From NCBI GenBank assembly GCA_963745915.1, contig CAVUZA010000002.1, positions 1,240,001-1,304,000 on the forward strand: a stretch of 64,000 nt of DNA, given 5' to 3'. This DNA is from VRUE01 sp963745915 (lineage in GTDB: Bacteria > Actinomycetota > Thermoleophilia > Solirubrobacterales > 70-9). Each line of letters starts with the position of its first letter. Position 1 is the first letter of the stretch. Both the position numbers and the translations under genes were made by a program. The notes beneath the pieces are model-generated. The model was not told the origin of the DNA. It did not search any database and saw only the letters and a program-made list of their open reading frames with translations. Below are positions 7,454 through 17,387 of the stretch, piece after piece.

Positions 7454-10400
7454 CTAGCGGACGTGTTCTTCCAGCCAGTTCCAGAAGAATGCGGCGCTGG
7501 TAGTCAGCACGGGCGGTCCAGTGCCGATGCCTGCAGCTCGGTTCAGAAGAAATACATACTCCCGCGGGTACTGAAGCGCGAATTGCCTAACCAGTCCTGT
7601 GAGCGTGCTCGAAGCTGCGGGTGCAGCCTCTACGGCGGCGAAGAGAGCCGCGGCGTCCAGCGCTAGGACGGATGCACCCTTCAGGCCGTGGGTCACCGCC
7701 TCCCAATAGCTGCATCCGTTTTCAATTGCTTCGATCTCTTCTTCGTAGTATTTGAGGGGGTTGAAGGCGCTTTCGGAGATGCAGTTGCCTTCGGTCCAGA
7801 AGCTTCCGGTAAATGGGTTTGCGTTGCAGAGCCCCGATGGATCGACATTATTCGCCGGATCGCTGCCCGCGTATCGGTACGGTTCTCGATATAGCGCCTC
7901 AAGCGGATCTCGAGTAAGAAACTGGCCCGTAACGGGGTCATAGACCCTGGCTCGCAGATACTGCAGGCCGCTCTGCGCGTTCGTGTACTGGCCAGCGAAT
8001 CCGAGCGGGGTTGTTGCGCTGCCGGTGCTTTCGGTCGGCGAACCGTAGGCTCCGTAGCTGAACGTGCCGGTTGCTTCGCCGTTTTCGTCGGTCAGGAGTC
8101 TCGTGCTGCCGAGTTGGTCGTGGTGGTGGAATTCGGCTTTCCCTGCGACGATCTGCTCGATTGGAAGGCCCCCCGGTCCGTAGACGTAGCTCGCCGCGTC
8201 GTCATCGAGCAGGAGGGGAATGCTGGCCGTCGTGTCCCAGGTCAGGTAGCTCGTCGCTTCCGAGACAGTCTGCGAGGCACGCAGGCCGGTGCCGTTGTAG
8301 GCATAGGCTTCGTCGATAGCTTCCGTTTCGCCGCTCGCGACTCGGTTGATGCCCGTCAGGTTGCCGGCCAGGTCGTATTCGTAGGTGGTGGGGGGCTCAA
8401 GCGTGGAGACGTCCCACTTCTGGACCCGGTCGCTTTCGGCGTCGGAGACCCAGAGATGGCCTTCTGAGTCGGTCGCGAGCCCCATCGGGTATTCGAAGGA
8501 GAACTCGCCTTCGCCGGAGCCCGCTTCGCCGAACTGGCCGAGGTAGTCGCCGACTGAGTTGAATGCCTGTACACGCTGGTTTCCTTCATCGCCGACCCAG
8601 ATATTTCCAGCCGAGTCGATGTGGATCGCGTCGGGTGCTTTGAACTTTCCGCTCCCCGACCCATAGCCGCCGATCTGGCTGAGGAATTCGCCTTCCTGGT
8701 TGAACTGGGTGATGCGGTTGTTGCCCCAATCGGCTACCCAGATCGTGTCCCCGGAGCAGATGGCAACGTCTGCCGCTTCCAGGATCTGGCCTTCTTCTTC
8801 GCCATATTCCCCTACGACCTGAATGAATTCGCCTTCAGCGTCGAACTCCTGCAGGCGCGCGTTGTAGGTGTCCGCGACCCAGATGTCGCCGTTGGAGTCG
8901 ATGGCGATGCCTTCGGGTTCATCGAATTCCCCGTTGCCTGTGCCGGCCGACCCGAACTGCCCCAGGTATTCGCCTTCTTCGTCGAACTCCTGAACGCGGT
9001 TGTTGCCTGCATCGGCCACCCAGAGATGGCTTTCGGCGTCGACCGCAACGTCAGCCGGGCGTTCCAGCTCGCCGTTTTCGGATCCGACCGATCCGAACGA
9101 TGCCAGATATTCGCCGGAGGGGCTGAACTTTTGGAGGCGACTGTTTTCCTCATCGACTACCCATAGATCGCCTTCTTCGTTGACAGCGATGCCCGCCGGA
9201 TGGGAGAACTCGCCTTCTTCGGAGCCGGAAGAGCCGAAGGAGGAGGAATAGCTCGCCGCGGGGAGGCCCCTTTCGGTCCGCTCGCCGAGCTGGTTGTAGC
9301 GGAAGGCGGTTTCGGTTGCGGTTCGCAGCTCGATTGGCGGCGTCGTAGGCGTTTTCGGTCCCGGGGGCTTTCGTCAGGTTGTTCGCGTCGTCGTATTCGA
9401 AGGCTTCAGAGCCCGCCAGTGTGAGCCGGTCGTTTTCGTCGTATTCGAAGCCTTCCGATGCTGGTCCGGGCAGGCCTTCGCTGGTCAGGGATTCGAGTTG
9501 GCCGAGGTTGTCCCTCGAGTAGCCCAGCGTCGCCAGCGCTTCGCCGCCCTGCTTCATCTCGATTCCGTCGAGCTGGTCGGCGCGGTTGTAGGAGTATTCG
9601 TCGAGGTTTTCCGTCCCTTCGGGGAAGGTCGTGCTTTCCAGGTTCGAGTTGGGGTCATAGGCGAAGCTCGTCGTGTTTTCGAGCCAGTCGCTGACGCTTT
9701 CCAGGCGGCCGTCATCGTCGAATGAGCGGGAGATGGATTTCCCGTTCGGGTATTCGATGCTGGTTGCATTCCCGGCCAGGTCATAGCCGTAGGAGACGGT
9801 GTCGGCGTGCCCGTTCGTCGCTTCCTTCAGGCGACCGAGCGAGTCGTATTCGTAGGTGCTTTCGCCGGTTCCGTCGGTGAGCGCGCTCAGCTGCCCCTTC
9901 GCGTCGTATTCGTATTCCACGTCCGGCGTTGCTTCATCGGTGTAGGTGGTTTCGATCAGCCGGCTGGCGGCGTCGTAGCTGAGGATCGTCAGCCCTTCGC
10001 TGCCGGGCGCTTCGATCCGCCCGAGCCGGCCGGCGCCGTCGAATTCATACGAAGTCGTCCTCTGTAGGGGATCGGTGCTCGATTTGAGGTGATCGAGCGG
10101 GTCGTAGGCGTAGGCCGTTTCGCCTTCGAGCCCGTCGACCTGGGCTTTGACGTTGCCGTTTTGGTCGTAGGTCGTTTCCTCGGTCTGGCCGTTGGGCCGT
10201 TCAGTCGCTTTCAGTTGGTTGGCGGCGTCATAGGCGTAGGTCGTGACGTGTTCGTTGGCGTCCGTTTCGGTTTCCGGGTTGCCGCTGGCGTCGAAGGCCC
10301 ATTTGCGTTCGTGGCCCAGCGGGTCTTCTTCGCTCACCCGGTTCCCGGCCGCGTCGTAGGCGAAGGTAGTCGTGTATTTGGCGGGTTCGGCGCCTTCGAC

Positions 10401-12524
10401 GTTCCCGCGCGGGCTGACTTCGGTGAGGCGATGGCCCCTGCCGTCATAGCCATAGGACGTTTCGTTGCCGACCGGGTCGACGACGCTTTTGAGGTTGCCG
10501 GCGGAGTCGTAGGTCATGCTGGTCGTCTTTTCGTTGGGATCGGTTATCGCCGTGATGTCTCCGGGGTGCGCTTCGTCTTCGTGGGCATAGGAGACTTCGC
10601 GCGCTTTCGGCGGTTCTGAGCCGACCAGCGGAGTCGATTCGCCGAGGAGGTTGCCGCTTTCGTCGTATTCGTAGGTCGTGGTCACCCCGTTGGCATCGGT
10701 GTATTCGGTGATGTCGTTCAGCGAGTCGTAGACCGATTCGGTTTCATGCCCGAGCCCGTCTTTCGTCGATGTCTGGTTACCTTTGGCGTCGTAGGTCGCA
10801 TAGGTGGAGCGGCCGGTGGGATCGGAGACTTTCGTGATGCCGAGCGTGTCCGGATCGTGTTCGTAGATCCAAGTGGCTTTAGAGCCCGTGCCGTTGGCTT
10901 CGATGCGCTTCGCCAGCGCCCCGTTTTCATATTCGTATTTGGTGGCGTAGCCGCGCGGGTTGGTGACGGTCGTGGTCGTGAACGGCTCGGTCCCGGAGTA
11001 GGAGAACGTGGTTTTGTTGCTCAGAGCGTCGGTCTGGGTCAGGACCCTGCCGCCGAGGTCGTAGGTGTTGGTCAGCACGGTGTTTTCGCGTGGGTCTTCG
11101 CGGGTCAGCATCAGCCCGTTTTCGTCGTAGCTGTACTTCGTGTGGCCAGCGCGGACATCGGTCACGTCTTCCAGGAACCCGGCTTCGTCGTAGTCGTAGA
11201 CGATGGACCGTTCAGTGGAGTCGCTGACCCCTTCGATCCGGCCGGCTTCGTCGTAGACGAAGGAGAGGCTCCTGCCGGCGCCATCTTCGGCTCCTTCCAG
11301 CCGGCCCGCTTCGTCATAGGCGAGGCTGGTTTCGTTGCCGTTGAGGTCGCCGATGGCGACCAGCCGGCCCGAGCTGTCGAACGTGTAGATCGTCCGATCG
11401 CGGACCGTATAGGTGAAGCTGCCGCCTTCGTCTTCGACCAGGGTCGCGAGGACCTGCGGAGCGGCGACGAATTCTTCGGATTTGGCTTCGAAGCGGGTCT
11501 TACTGCCGTTGGGGTTGATCACGATCGCGTCGCCGGATTCGGGATCGACTTCCAGGGACATGTCGTAGGAGAAGGACCATCCCCTTCCCAGTGCCGATTC
11601 CTCTTCGGAGCGCGCTGCCAGGGAGCTATAGGTGCGGGTCAGCTGCAGCCCGGGGCCGCGCCCGGGGATGGCGAGATCGGTGGTCGTCTCGTAGTAGTCG
11701 CCGGTCGCGGTGTTGACCGGGTCCCCGTAGCAGTCATGGGCGCAGGGCAGTTCGGACGGGTTTCCGCCGCCCCATGACGCTTCGGCGGAGATCGGAACGG
11801 CGGTCACCAGGAACGGGACTTCGGCGCCTTCTTCGAGCGTTTCTTCGTCGCTGAAGGTCTGGGTCCAGTGATAGACGAGGGTCCATGTGCCGAGGCATGG
11901 CAGCGGTTTGGAGGAGGGGACTTCTTCTTCGTGCCCGGCGTGCCAGCCGGCGAGGGTGTATTTGGTCCCGACGACGTGCCAGCCCGAGGTTTTGCCGCTG
12001 CTGACGAGTTTGCCGCAAGCGTCGTACTCGGCGTTTTCCTCTTTGTTTGTGTCGGGCGCTTTTTCGGAGGTTTCCCAGTTGGCGTCGTAGAAGGTGACGT
12101 AGCCGCACGGGTTGTAGGCGGAGGCGACGTATGGAACTACGAGGGCACAATCCTTTTTGAAAGGCGGTTTGAAGGGAGTGCTGGGCAGAGCGGTGGACAC
12201 GTCGAGTTCGTCGCCGGCTTCGTTGGCCACCAGGGCGATCGGGCCGGAGCCACCGCTGGCGCTGAGCGAGGCAGACTTTCCGGCGCGCAGCGACCATGGG
12301 ATCACCTTGGCGGGCAGGTTCGGGCACGACGGAAGACGGGCGCCGCCCTTGGAGCTTGCGGGCAGGCAGGCCGTTTCGCCTCCGGGCGCTTCTGCCCTTT
12401 GTGCTGGGCGCCGCGCCGATGCGCTTGCGAGGAAGGCGGCGTTGAGGAGAGCGGCTGCGCAGGCGGTGATCAGGAGGGCTTTGAGCCTCCAAGGTCCGGT
12501 TCCGCTGCTCTGCAAACCGTTCAT
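7454..12524 (-). CDS. Secreted RHS/YD-repeat protein with NHL repeats, putative polymorphic toxin (frameshifted)
   Basis: The gene encodes about 1,690 residues after one frame correction. It has an N-terminal signal peptide (LLITACAAALLNAAF), an RHS entry domain (DYYETTTDLAIPGRG), then roughly 25 YD repeats (YDEAGRLEG type). A block of about five NHL repeats interrupts them (GNGEFDEPEGIAID, IWVADTYNARLQEF), and the array ends with the RHS core motif (LRARVYDPVTGQFLTRDPL, NNVDPSGLC). About 120 unconserved residues follow, the usual place of the toxin. That tail has a hydrophobic stretch (LALDAAALFAAVEAA) and no motif I recognise. An extra base near 9330 splits the gene into two frames. The start ATG has a GGGAGG site. 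The toxin activity is unknown. Confidence 0.8.
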
Positions 12525-12742
12525 CGCTGTCCTCCCTATCGATGATCTGAAGAAAAAGAGTGATCGGAGAATCTAGCGTGTAAACAGTGCCGTGCTCGCG
12601 CTCGGCGGCCTCGGACGGGGGAATCACCCCCGCCTTTCTCGGGATCAAAGGCTGCAAGCTGTTGAGGCCCCCGGAAGAGGCCGAATCGGAAGCGGCGCCG
12701 GAACCGACTCCCTAGGAGGGCGTTCCCTGCAAAACTCGGGTC

Positions 12743-14140
12743 GTGAAGCACGACGCTCGGGGCTACTGGCTGGAGGAGGCGCCGGAAGTTGAGCTTGCGC
12801 CAGCGCTGGTCGGGGAGCGGAGCGCCGACGTGGTGGTGGTCGGCGGCGGCTACACCGGGATGTGGGCTGCCTGGCACCTGAAGCGGCTGGAGCCCGAGGC
12901 CTCGGTCGTCCTGCTCGAGGCAGGGCGGTGCGGCGAGGGACCGAGCGGGCGCAACGGCGGCTTCTGCAACGTGATGTGGTTCTCGCTGCAGAACATGCGC
13001 GAGCGCTGGGGGGACGCCGGGGCGCTGGCGGTGGCGCGGGCGGCGCGCGAGGCGGTCGAGGGGATCGGCGAGTTCTGCGCCGGCGAGGAGGTCGACGCCT
13101 GGTACAGGCACGGCGGCTACCTGCAGGTCTCGACCGCGGCGGCGCACGACGGGGCCTGGGAGGAGACCGCCGCCGCCTGCGGCGAGCTCGGCATCGAGGC
13201 GGCGGTCGAGCCGCTCTCGCCCGAGGGCGTCGCCGCCCGCTGCGCCTCACCCGCCTTTCGCGCCGGCGCCTTCTACCCCGACTCGGCCACCGTGCAGCCG
13301 GCGCGTCTGGCGCGCGGTCTGCGCGAGCGGCTGCGGGCGCGTGGGGTGGAGGTTCACGAGGGCTCTCCCGTCACCAAGCTGGTTGGCTCGCCCTACGGCG
13401 TCGAGGCACACACTCCGGAGGGCGTGGTGCGCGCCGGCGCCGCCGTGCTGGCGATCGGCGCCGCCGCCAAGGCGCCCCGCGGCCCGCTGCGCGACCGGCT
13501 CACCGTCGCCTCCTCCCACATCGTCCTCACCGAGCCGGTCCCCGATCTGCTGGAGGAGATCGGCTGGACCGGCGGCGAGTGCATCACCGACAGCCGCGCC
13601 CTGATCGACTACTTCCGCACCACCCCCGACGGCCGCATCCTCTTCGGCTGGGGCGGCGGCCGGATCGCGATGGGCGCCCGCCTCCACGGCCGGGCCGAGG
13701 TGGACCCGAGCGTCACCGCCGAAGCAGCCGCCCACCTCTGGAGCTACTTCCCCGGCCTCGAGGGCAAGGCGATCACCCACGCCTGGGGCGGCCCGATCGA
13801 CGCCTCGCCCACCCACCTGCCCCTCGTCCTCCCGCTGCGCGGCGGCCGCGCCTTCGCCGCCGCCGGCTACACCGGCAACGGCGTCGGCCCCTCCCACATG
13901 GTCGGCCGCACCCTCGCCTCCCTGGCGTTGGACCGGCGCGACGAGTCCTCCCGCCTGGCCTTCGTCGACCCATCTCCGCCCCGGGTCCCGCCCGAGCCGT
14001 TCCACTGGCTGGGCGGCGAGGCGATTCGTCTGGGCATCATGCGCAAGGAGACAGCCGAGCTCGAGAACCGCGATCCCGACCCGATCAGTTCCCTACTCGC
14101 ACGCGTCCCAGACCTGATCGGCTTCCACATCGGGCGGTAG
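12743..14140 (+). CDS. FAD-dependent amine oxidoreductase (PuuB/DAO-like)
   Basis: A 465-residue DAO-family flavoprotein. The Rossmann dinucleotide-binding motif VVVVGGGYTGMWAAW is near residue 30, followed by VVLLEAGRCGEGPSGRNGGF, which is typical of gamma-glutamylputrescine oxidase-like enzymes. GAAVLAIGAAA and the C-terminal AAGYTGNGVGPSHMVGR complete the FAD domain. Such enzymes oxidise an amine to an aldehyde, releasing ammonia or a smaller amine and hydrogen peroxide. It is convergent with the importer/dehydrogenase operon, which favours a role in polyamine or amino-acid breakdown; no gamma-glutamylputrescine synthetase is present, so the exact substrate is open. The start is a GTG at 12743 with no clear Shine-Dalgarno sequence. 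Confidence 0.8.
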   Translation: MKHDARGYWLEEAPEVELAPALVGERSADVVVVGGGYTGMWAAWHLKRLEPEASVVLLEAGRCGEGPSGRNGGFCNVMWFSLQNMRERWGDAGALAVARAAREAVEGIGEFCAGEEVDAWYRHGGYLQVSTAAAHDGAWEETAAACGELGIEAAVEPLSPEGVAARCASPAFRAGAFYPDSATVQPARLARGLRERLRARGVEVHEGSPVTKLVGSPYGVEAHTPEGVVRAGAAVLAIGAAAKAPRGPLRDRLTVASSHIVLTEPVPDLLEEIGWTGGECITDSRALIDYFRTTPDGRILFGWGGGRIAMGARLHGRAEVDPSVTAEAAAHLWSYFPGLEGKAITHAWGGPIDASPTHLPLVLPLRGGRAFAAAGYTGNGVGPSHMVGRTLASLALDRRDESSRLAFVDPSPPRVPPEPFHWLGGEAIRLGIMRKETAELENRDPDPISSLLARVPDLIGFHIGR

Positions 14141-14157
14141 CCGCGTGCGGCTGTCGA

Positions 14158-14262
14158 GGGAGGTCGGATGCCCCTCCCCAGGAGGCTTGGAAGTCACACC
14201 CGAACCCTGAGCCACGACTCGAGCTGCGCGACGGCCTCATGGGGAGGGGCATCCGACCTCCC
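14158..14262. terminator. Long inverted repeat between convergent genes
   Basis: Perfect 23-bp arms (14158-14180 and 14240-14262; core GGTCGGATGCCCCTCCC) flank a 59-nt spacer. The repeat fills the gap between the convergent FAD oxidoreductase and MmsA-type genes and ends exactly at the latter's stop codon. A bidirectional terminator is the simplest reading. The arms are longer and the spacer wider than in a usual intrinsic terminator, and there is no T tract. Confidence 0.5.
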
Positions 14263-15705
14263 CTACCACCTGCTCGTGACTACCTTCTCCCGGGTGTAGA
14301 AACGGACGGCGTCGGTGCCGTTGGCGTGGAGGTCGCCGTCGATTGAGTCCTTCCAGCCGCTGAACGGGAACCAGGCGACCGGGGCGGGGACGCCTACGTT
14401 GATCCCGAGCATGCCCGCGTCGGCGCCGTAGCGGTACTGGCGGGCTGCGGAGCCGGATTGGGTGAAGATGGCGCCGGCGTTGCCGTAGTCGGAGGCGTTG
14501 AGGAACTCGAGGGCGGCGTCGAGGGAGTCGACCTCGACGACGGTGAGCAGGGGGCCGAAGAGCTCGGTGCGGGCCAGCTCCGCGTCGTGGTCGTCGACGG
14601 CGGCGATGGTGGGGCCGAGATAGGTGCCGGCGGGGCCGGAGTCGTCGCGGCCGTCGAGCAGGAGGTCGGCGCCATCGTTGGCCGCTCTCTCGATCGCCTC
14701 GGCGACCTTGTCGCGGGCCGCTGCCGAGACCATCGGGCAGACGTCGGTTGCGGGGTCGTCGCCGGGGCCGACCTTCAGCTGCGAGGCGGCCGCCACCAGG
14801 GTCTCGCGGACCTCGGCTTGGCGATCGTCCTCGCCGACGACGACGCAGACCGAGCCGGCGAGGCAGCGCTGGCCGGCGGCGCCGAAGGCGGAGCCCATGA
14901 TCGCCGGCATCGCCTGCCCGAGGTCGGCGTCGGGCATGACGACGAGCGAGTTCTTGGCGCCGCCCAGCGCCTGCACCCGCTTGCCGGTGCGCACTGCGCC
15001 TTCGGCGACAATGCGCGCCGTCTCGGCGCGGCCGACGAAGGAGATCGCGTCGATCCCGGGGTCCTCGAGGATCGCGGTGACCGCCTCGCGGCCGCCGTGG
15101 ACGAGGTTGACGACGCCGGCCGGGATCTCCTCGACGCCGTCGACGACCTCGGCGATCAGCGCCGCCGGGCGCGGGTCCTGCTCGGAGGGCTTGAGCAGGA
15201 ACGAGTTGCCGCAGGCGATCGCGTAGGGGAGGAACCAGAGCGGGATCATCGCCGGGAAGTTGAAGGGGGTGATCGCGGCGACGACGCCGACCGGCTGGCG
15301 CACCAACTCGACGTCGACCCCCGCGGCGACGCCCTCCAGGTTCTCGCCCTTGAGCAGGTGGGGGATCGCCGCCGCCGACTCGACCGACTCGATCCCGCGG
15401 CCGACCTCGCCGTCGGCGTCGGCCAGCGCCTTGCCCATGTCGGCGCTGACCAGGGCCACCAGCTCCTCGCGCCGCGCCAGCAGCCCCTCGCGCAGGGCCA
15501 GCACCGCCCGCGCCCGGCGCTGCGGCGGCAGCGACCGCCAGCCCGGCTGCGCCGCCCGCGCCGCCTCAACCGCCGCCCGCACCTCAGCTTTCCCCGAGAG
15601 CGGCACCTCAGCCACGACCTCGCCGGTCGCCGGGTTCACGTCCTCGATCGTCTCGACTCCATCGGCGCTCCGCCACTCGCCGCCGACGTAGTTGGCGAGC
15701 CTCAT
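14263..15705 (-). CDS. mmsA: MmsA-type CoA-acylating semialdehyde dehydrogenase
   Basis: A 480-residue aldehyde dehydrogenase. The MmsA signature TPFNFPAMIPLW and the catalytic-Cys motif GAAGQRCLA mark the methylmalonate/malonate-semialdehyde dehydrogenase branch, which converts the semialdehyde with CoA and NAD to propionyl- or acetyl-CoA and CO2. The catalytic Cys is preceded by a typical GGAKNS loop. The ATG at 15705 overlaps the permease stop (ATGA), so this is the last gene of the importer operon. Together with the divergent aminotransferase this suggests use of beta-alanine-like products. A single open frame of 756 codons that joins it to the permease is an artefact of the permease frameshift. 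Confidence 0.85.
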   Translation of the reverse strand: MRLANYVGGEWRSADGVETIEDVNPATGEVVAEVPLSGKAEVRAAVEAARAAQPGWRSLPPQRRARAVLALREGLLARREELVALVSADMGKALADADGEVGRGIESVESAAAIPHLLKGENLEGVAAGVDVELVRQPVGVVAAITPFNFPAMIPLWFLPYAIACGNSFLLKPSEQDPRPAALIAEVVDGVEEIPAGVVNLVHGGREAVTAILEDPGIDAISFVGRAETARIVAEGAVRTGKRVQALGGAKNSLVVMPDADLGQAMPAIMGSAFGAAGQRCLAGSVCVVVGEDDRQAEVRETLVAAASQLKVGPGDDPATDVCPMVSAAARDKVAEAIERAANDGADLLLDGRDDSGPAGTYLGPTIAAVDDHDAELARTELFGPLLTVVEVDSLDAALEFLNASDYGNAGAIFTQSGSAARQYRYGADAGMLGINVGVPAPVAWFPFSGWKDSIDGDLHANGTDAVRFYTREKVVTSRW

Positions 15706-16533
15706 GCCGGCTCTGGCTCGGGCCGCACCGCGGCCATCCGTTCGGCGCGGCGCTGTTGGACCACGGTCAGGCCCATCGCCAGCACGGTGACGCCGAAGAG
15801 GATCATCGCGATCACGTTGACCTCGACCGGGATGCCGCGCTGGGCGGCGCCGTAGATGTAGAGCGGGAAGGTCACCGTCGTCCCCGAGTTGAAGTTGGAG
15901 ATCACGAAGTCGTCGATCGAGAGGGCGAAGGCGAGCAGCGCCCCGCCGAGGATGCCGGGCGCGATCAGCGGCAGGGTGACGAGGCGGAAGGTCTGCACCG
16001 GGCTGGCGCCGAGATTCTTGCGCCGCCTCCTCGAGGTTGCGGTCGAAGCCGATCAGGCGCGAGCGGACGACGACGACGACGAAGCTGATGCAGAACATCA
16101 CGTGGGCGATCAGCAGCGTCTGGAAGCCGAGCCCCGGCGCGCCGAGGATGATGAAGAAGGAGAGCAGCGAGGCGCCCATGACGATCTCCGGGGTCGCCAT
16201 CGGGACCACGATCAGCAGGTTCGCCGCCCGCCGCCCGTGGAACCGGTGGCGGACCAGGGCCAGGGCCATCGCGGTCCCGATTGCAGTCGAGATCACCGTC
16301 GCCAGCAGTGCCAGCTTGAGGCTGGAGAGCAGGGCGCTGTTCAGTTCCGGGATGCCGAAGGCGTTGCCCCAGTGGGAGAGGGTGAACCCGACCCAGGTGA
16401 AGTTGTACTTGCCCGCCGGATCGTTGAAGGAGAAGACGAGGATGACGACGATCGGGATCAGCATGTAGGCGACGACCAGCCCGGCGACGATGTTCACCGC
16501 GTGCTCGCGCAGCCAGCGCCAGATGCCGCTCAT
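15702..16533 (-). CDS. potC: ABC transporter permease, PotC-like (frameshifted)
   Basis: The second membrane subunit of a spermidine/putrescine-type importer, about 276 residues with six transmembrane segments. The first frame covers the N-terminus (AYMLIPIVVILVFSFND) to the start of the EAA loop (LEEAAQE). An extra base at about 16021 then shifts the frame; the corrected sequence reads EEAAKNLGASPVQTFRLVTLPL, the conserved loop that docks on the ATPase, and continues through ALSIDDFVISNF, a PotC hallmark. The frameshift is probably a sequence error because conservation resumes immediately. The ATG overlaps the PotB stop by 4 nt, and the stop overlaps the mmsA start. Confidence 0.85.
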
Positions 16534-17387
16534 CGCGACTCGTCTCCCATCAGCGCCTCGGAGCCGGCGAAGCGGATGTAGACGATCACCACGGCCATGA
16601 TCAGCGCCATCAGCACGAAGGAGAGCGCCGCCGCCGCCGGGTAGTCGAGCTGGGTCTTGTAGAGCGACTGGATCACGTTGCCGATCATCTGGTTGCCGGC
16701 GCTGCCGAGGAACTGGGCGTTGATGTAATCGCCCGAGGCGGGGATGAAGGTGAGCAGGGTGCCGGCGACGATCCCCGGTGCCGAGAGCGGCAGCGTCACC
16801 CGCAGGAAGGCCTCGCGCGAGGAGGCGTAGAGGTCCTTGGCGGCCTCGATCAGGCGCTCGTCGATTTGCTCGAGGCTGGCGTAGATCGGCAGCACCATGA
16901 AGGGCAGGAAGTTGTAGGTGAGGCCGGCGATCACGGCCGGGCCGGTGGCCAGCAGGCGGCCGTCGCCGGCGATCAGGCCGATCGTCCGCAGCGCATCCAC
17001 CACCGGGCTCTGGTCGGAGAGGATCGTCTCCCAGGCCAGGGTGCGGATCAGGTAGGTGGTGAAGAACGGCGCGACGACGGCGAAGAGCAGCAGGTTGCGC
17101 CAGCGCCCGGCGCGGAAGGCGATCGTGTAGGCGAGGGGGTAGGAGATCAGCAGGCAGAGCACGGTCGCCGTGCCGGCGTAGAGGAAGGAGCGCAGGAACT
17201 GAGTGTCGTAGAGCGAGAGCGCGTCGGAGTAGTTGCCCCAGTTCCAGTCGAAGCTGAGGCTGCCGACCACCCCGGACTCCAGCGAGAGGTACCCCATGTA
17301 GAAGAGGGGCACGACGAAGAAGAGCAGCAGCCAGATCGTCCCCGGCCCGAGCAGGAGGTAGGGGACGATCCGGCGCCGCTCGCCCAT
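16530..17387 (-). CDS. potB: ABC transporter permease, PotB-like
   Basis: A 285-residue inner-membrane permease with about six transmembrane helices (YLLLGPGTIWLLLFFVVPLFYMGYL at the start is typical of PotB). The coupling loop is visible as EAAKDLYASSREAFLRVTLPLSAPG. Its partners are PotC, the ATPase PotA and the lipoprotein PotD, all in the same operon. Translation is tightly coupled: its ATG shares a base with the PotD stop, and its end overlaps the PotC start. The family imports putrescine or spermidine, though related systems carry other cationic or amino-acid substrates, so the cargo is inferred from the catabolic genes around it. Confidence 0.88.
   Translation of the reverse strand: MGERRRIVPYLLLGPGTIWLLLFFVVPLFYMGYLSLESGVVGSLSFDWNWGNYSDALSLYDTQFLRSFLYAGTATVLCLLISYPLAYTIAFRAGRWRNLLLFAVVAPFFTTYLIRTLAWETILSDQSPVVDALRTIGLIAGDGRLLATGPAVIAGLTYNFLPFMVLPIYASLEQIDERLIEAAKDLYASSREAFLRVTLPLSAPGIVAGTLLTFIPASGDYINAQFLGSAGNQMIGNVIQSLYKTQLDYPAAAALSFVLMALIMAVVIVYIRFAGSEALMGDESR

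Noticed and set aside
9150..9330. C-terminus of the first RHS frame as a distinct domain
   Set aside because: The last 60 residues are basic low-complexity text after the frame break; the neighbouring frame carries the expected YD and NHL repeats.
14263..16533. A single 756-codon frame joining a permease to an aldehyde dehydrogenase
   Set aside because: The join is out-of-frame translation of the second half of PotC, caused by one extra base near 16021. The conserved permease sequence continues in another frame to its own stop, which overlaps the dehydrogenase ATG.
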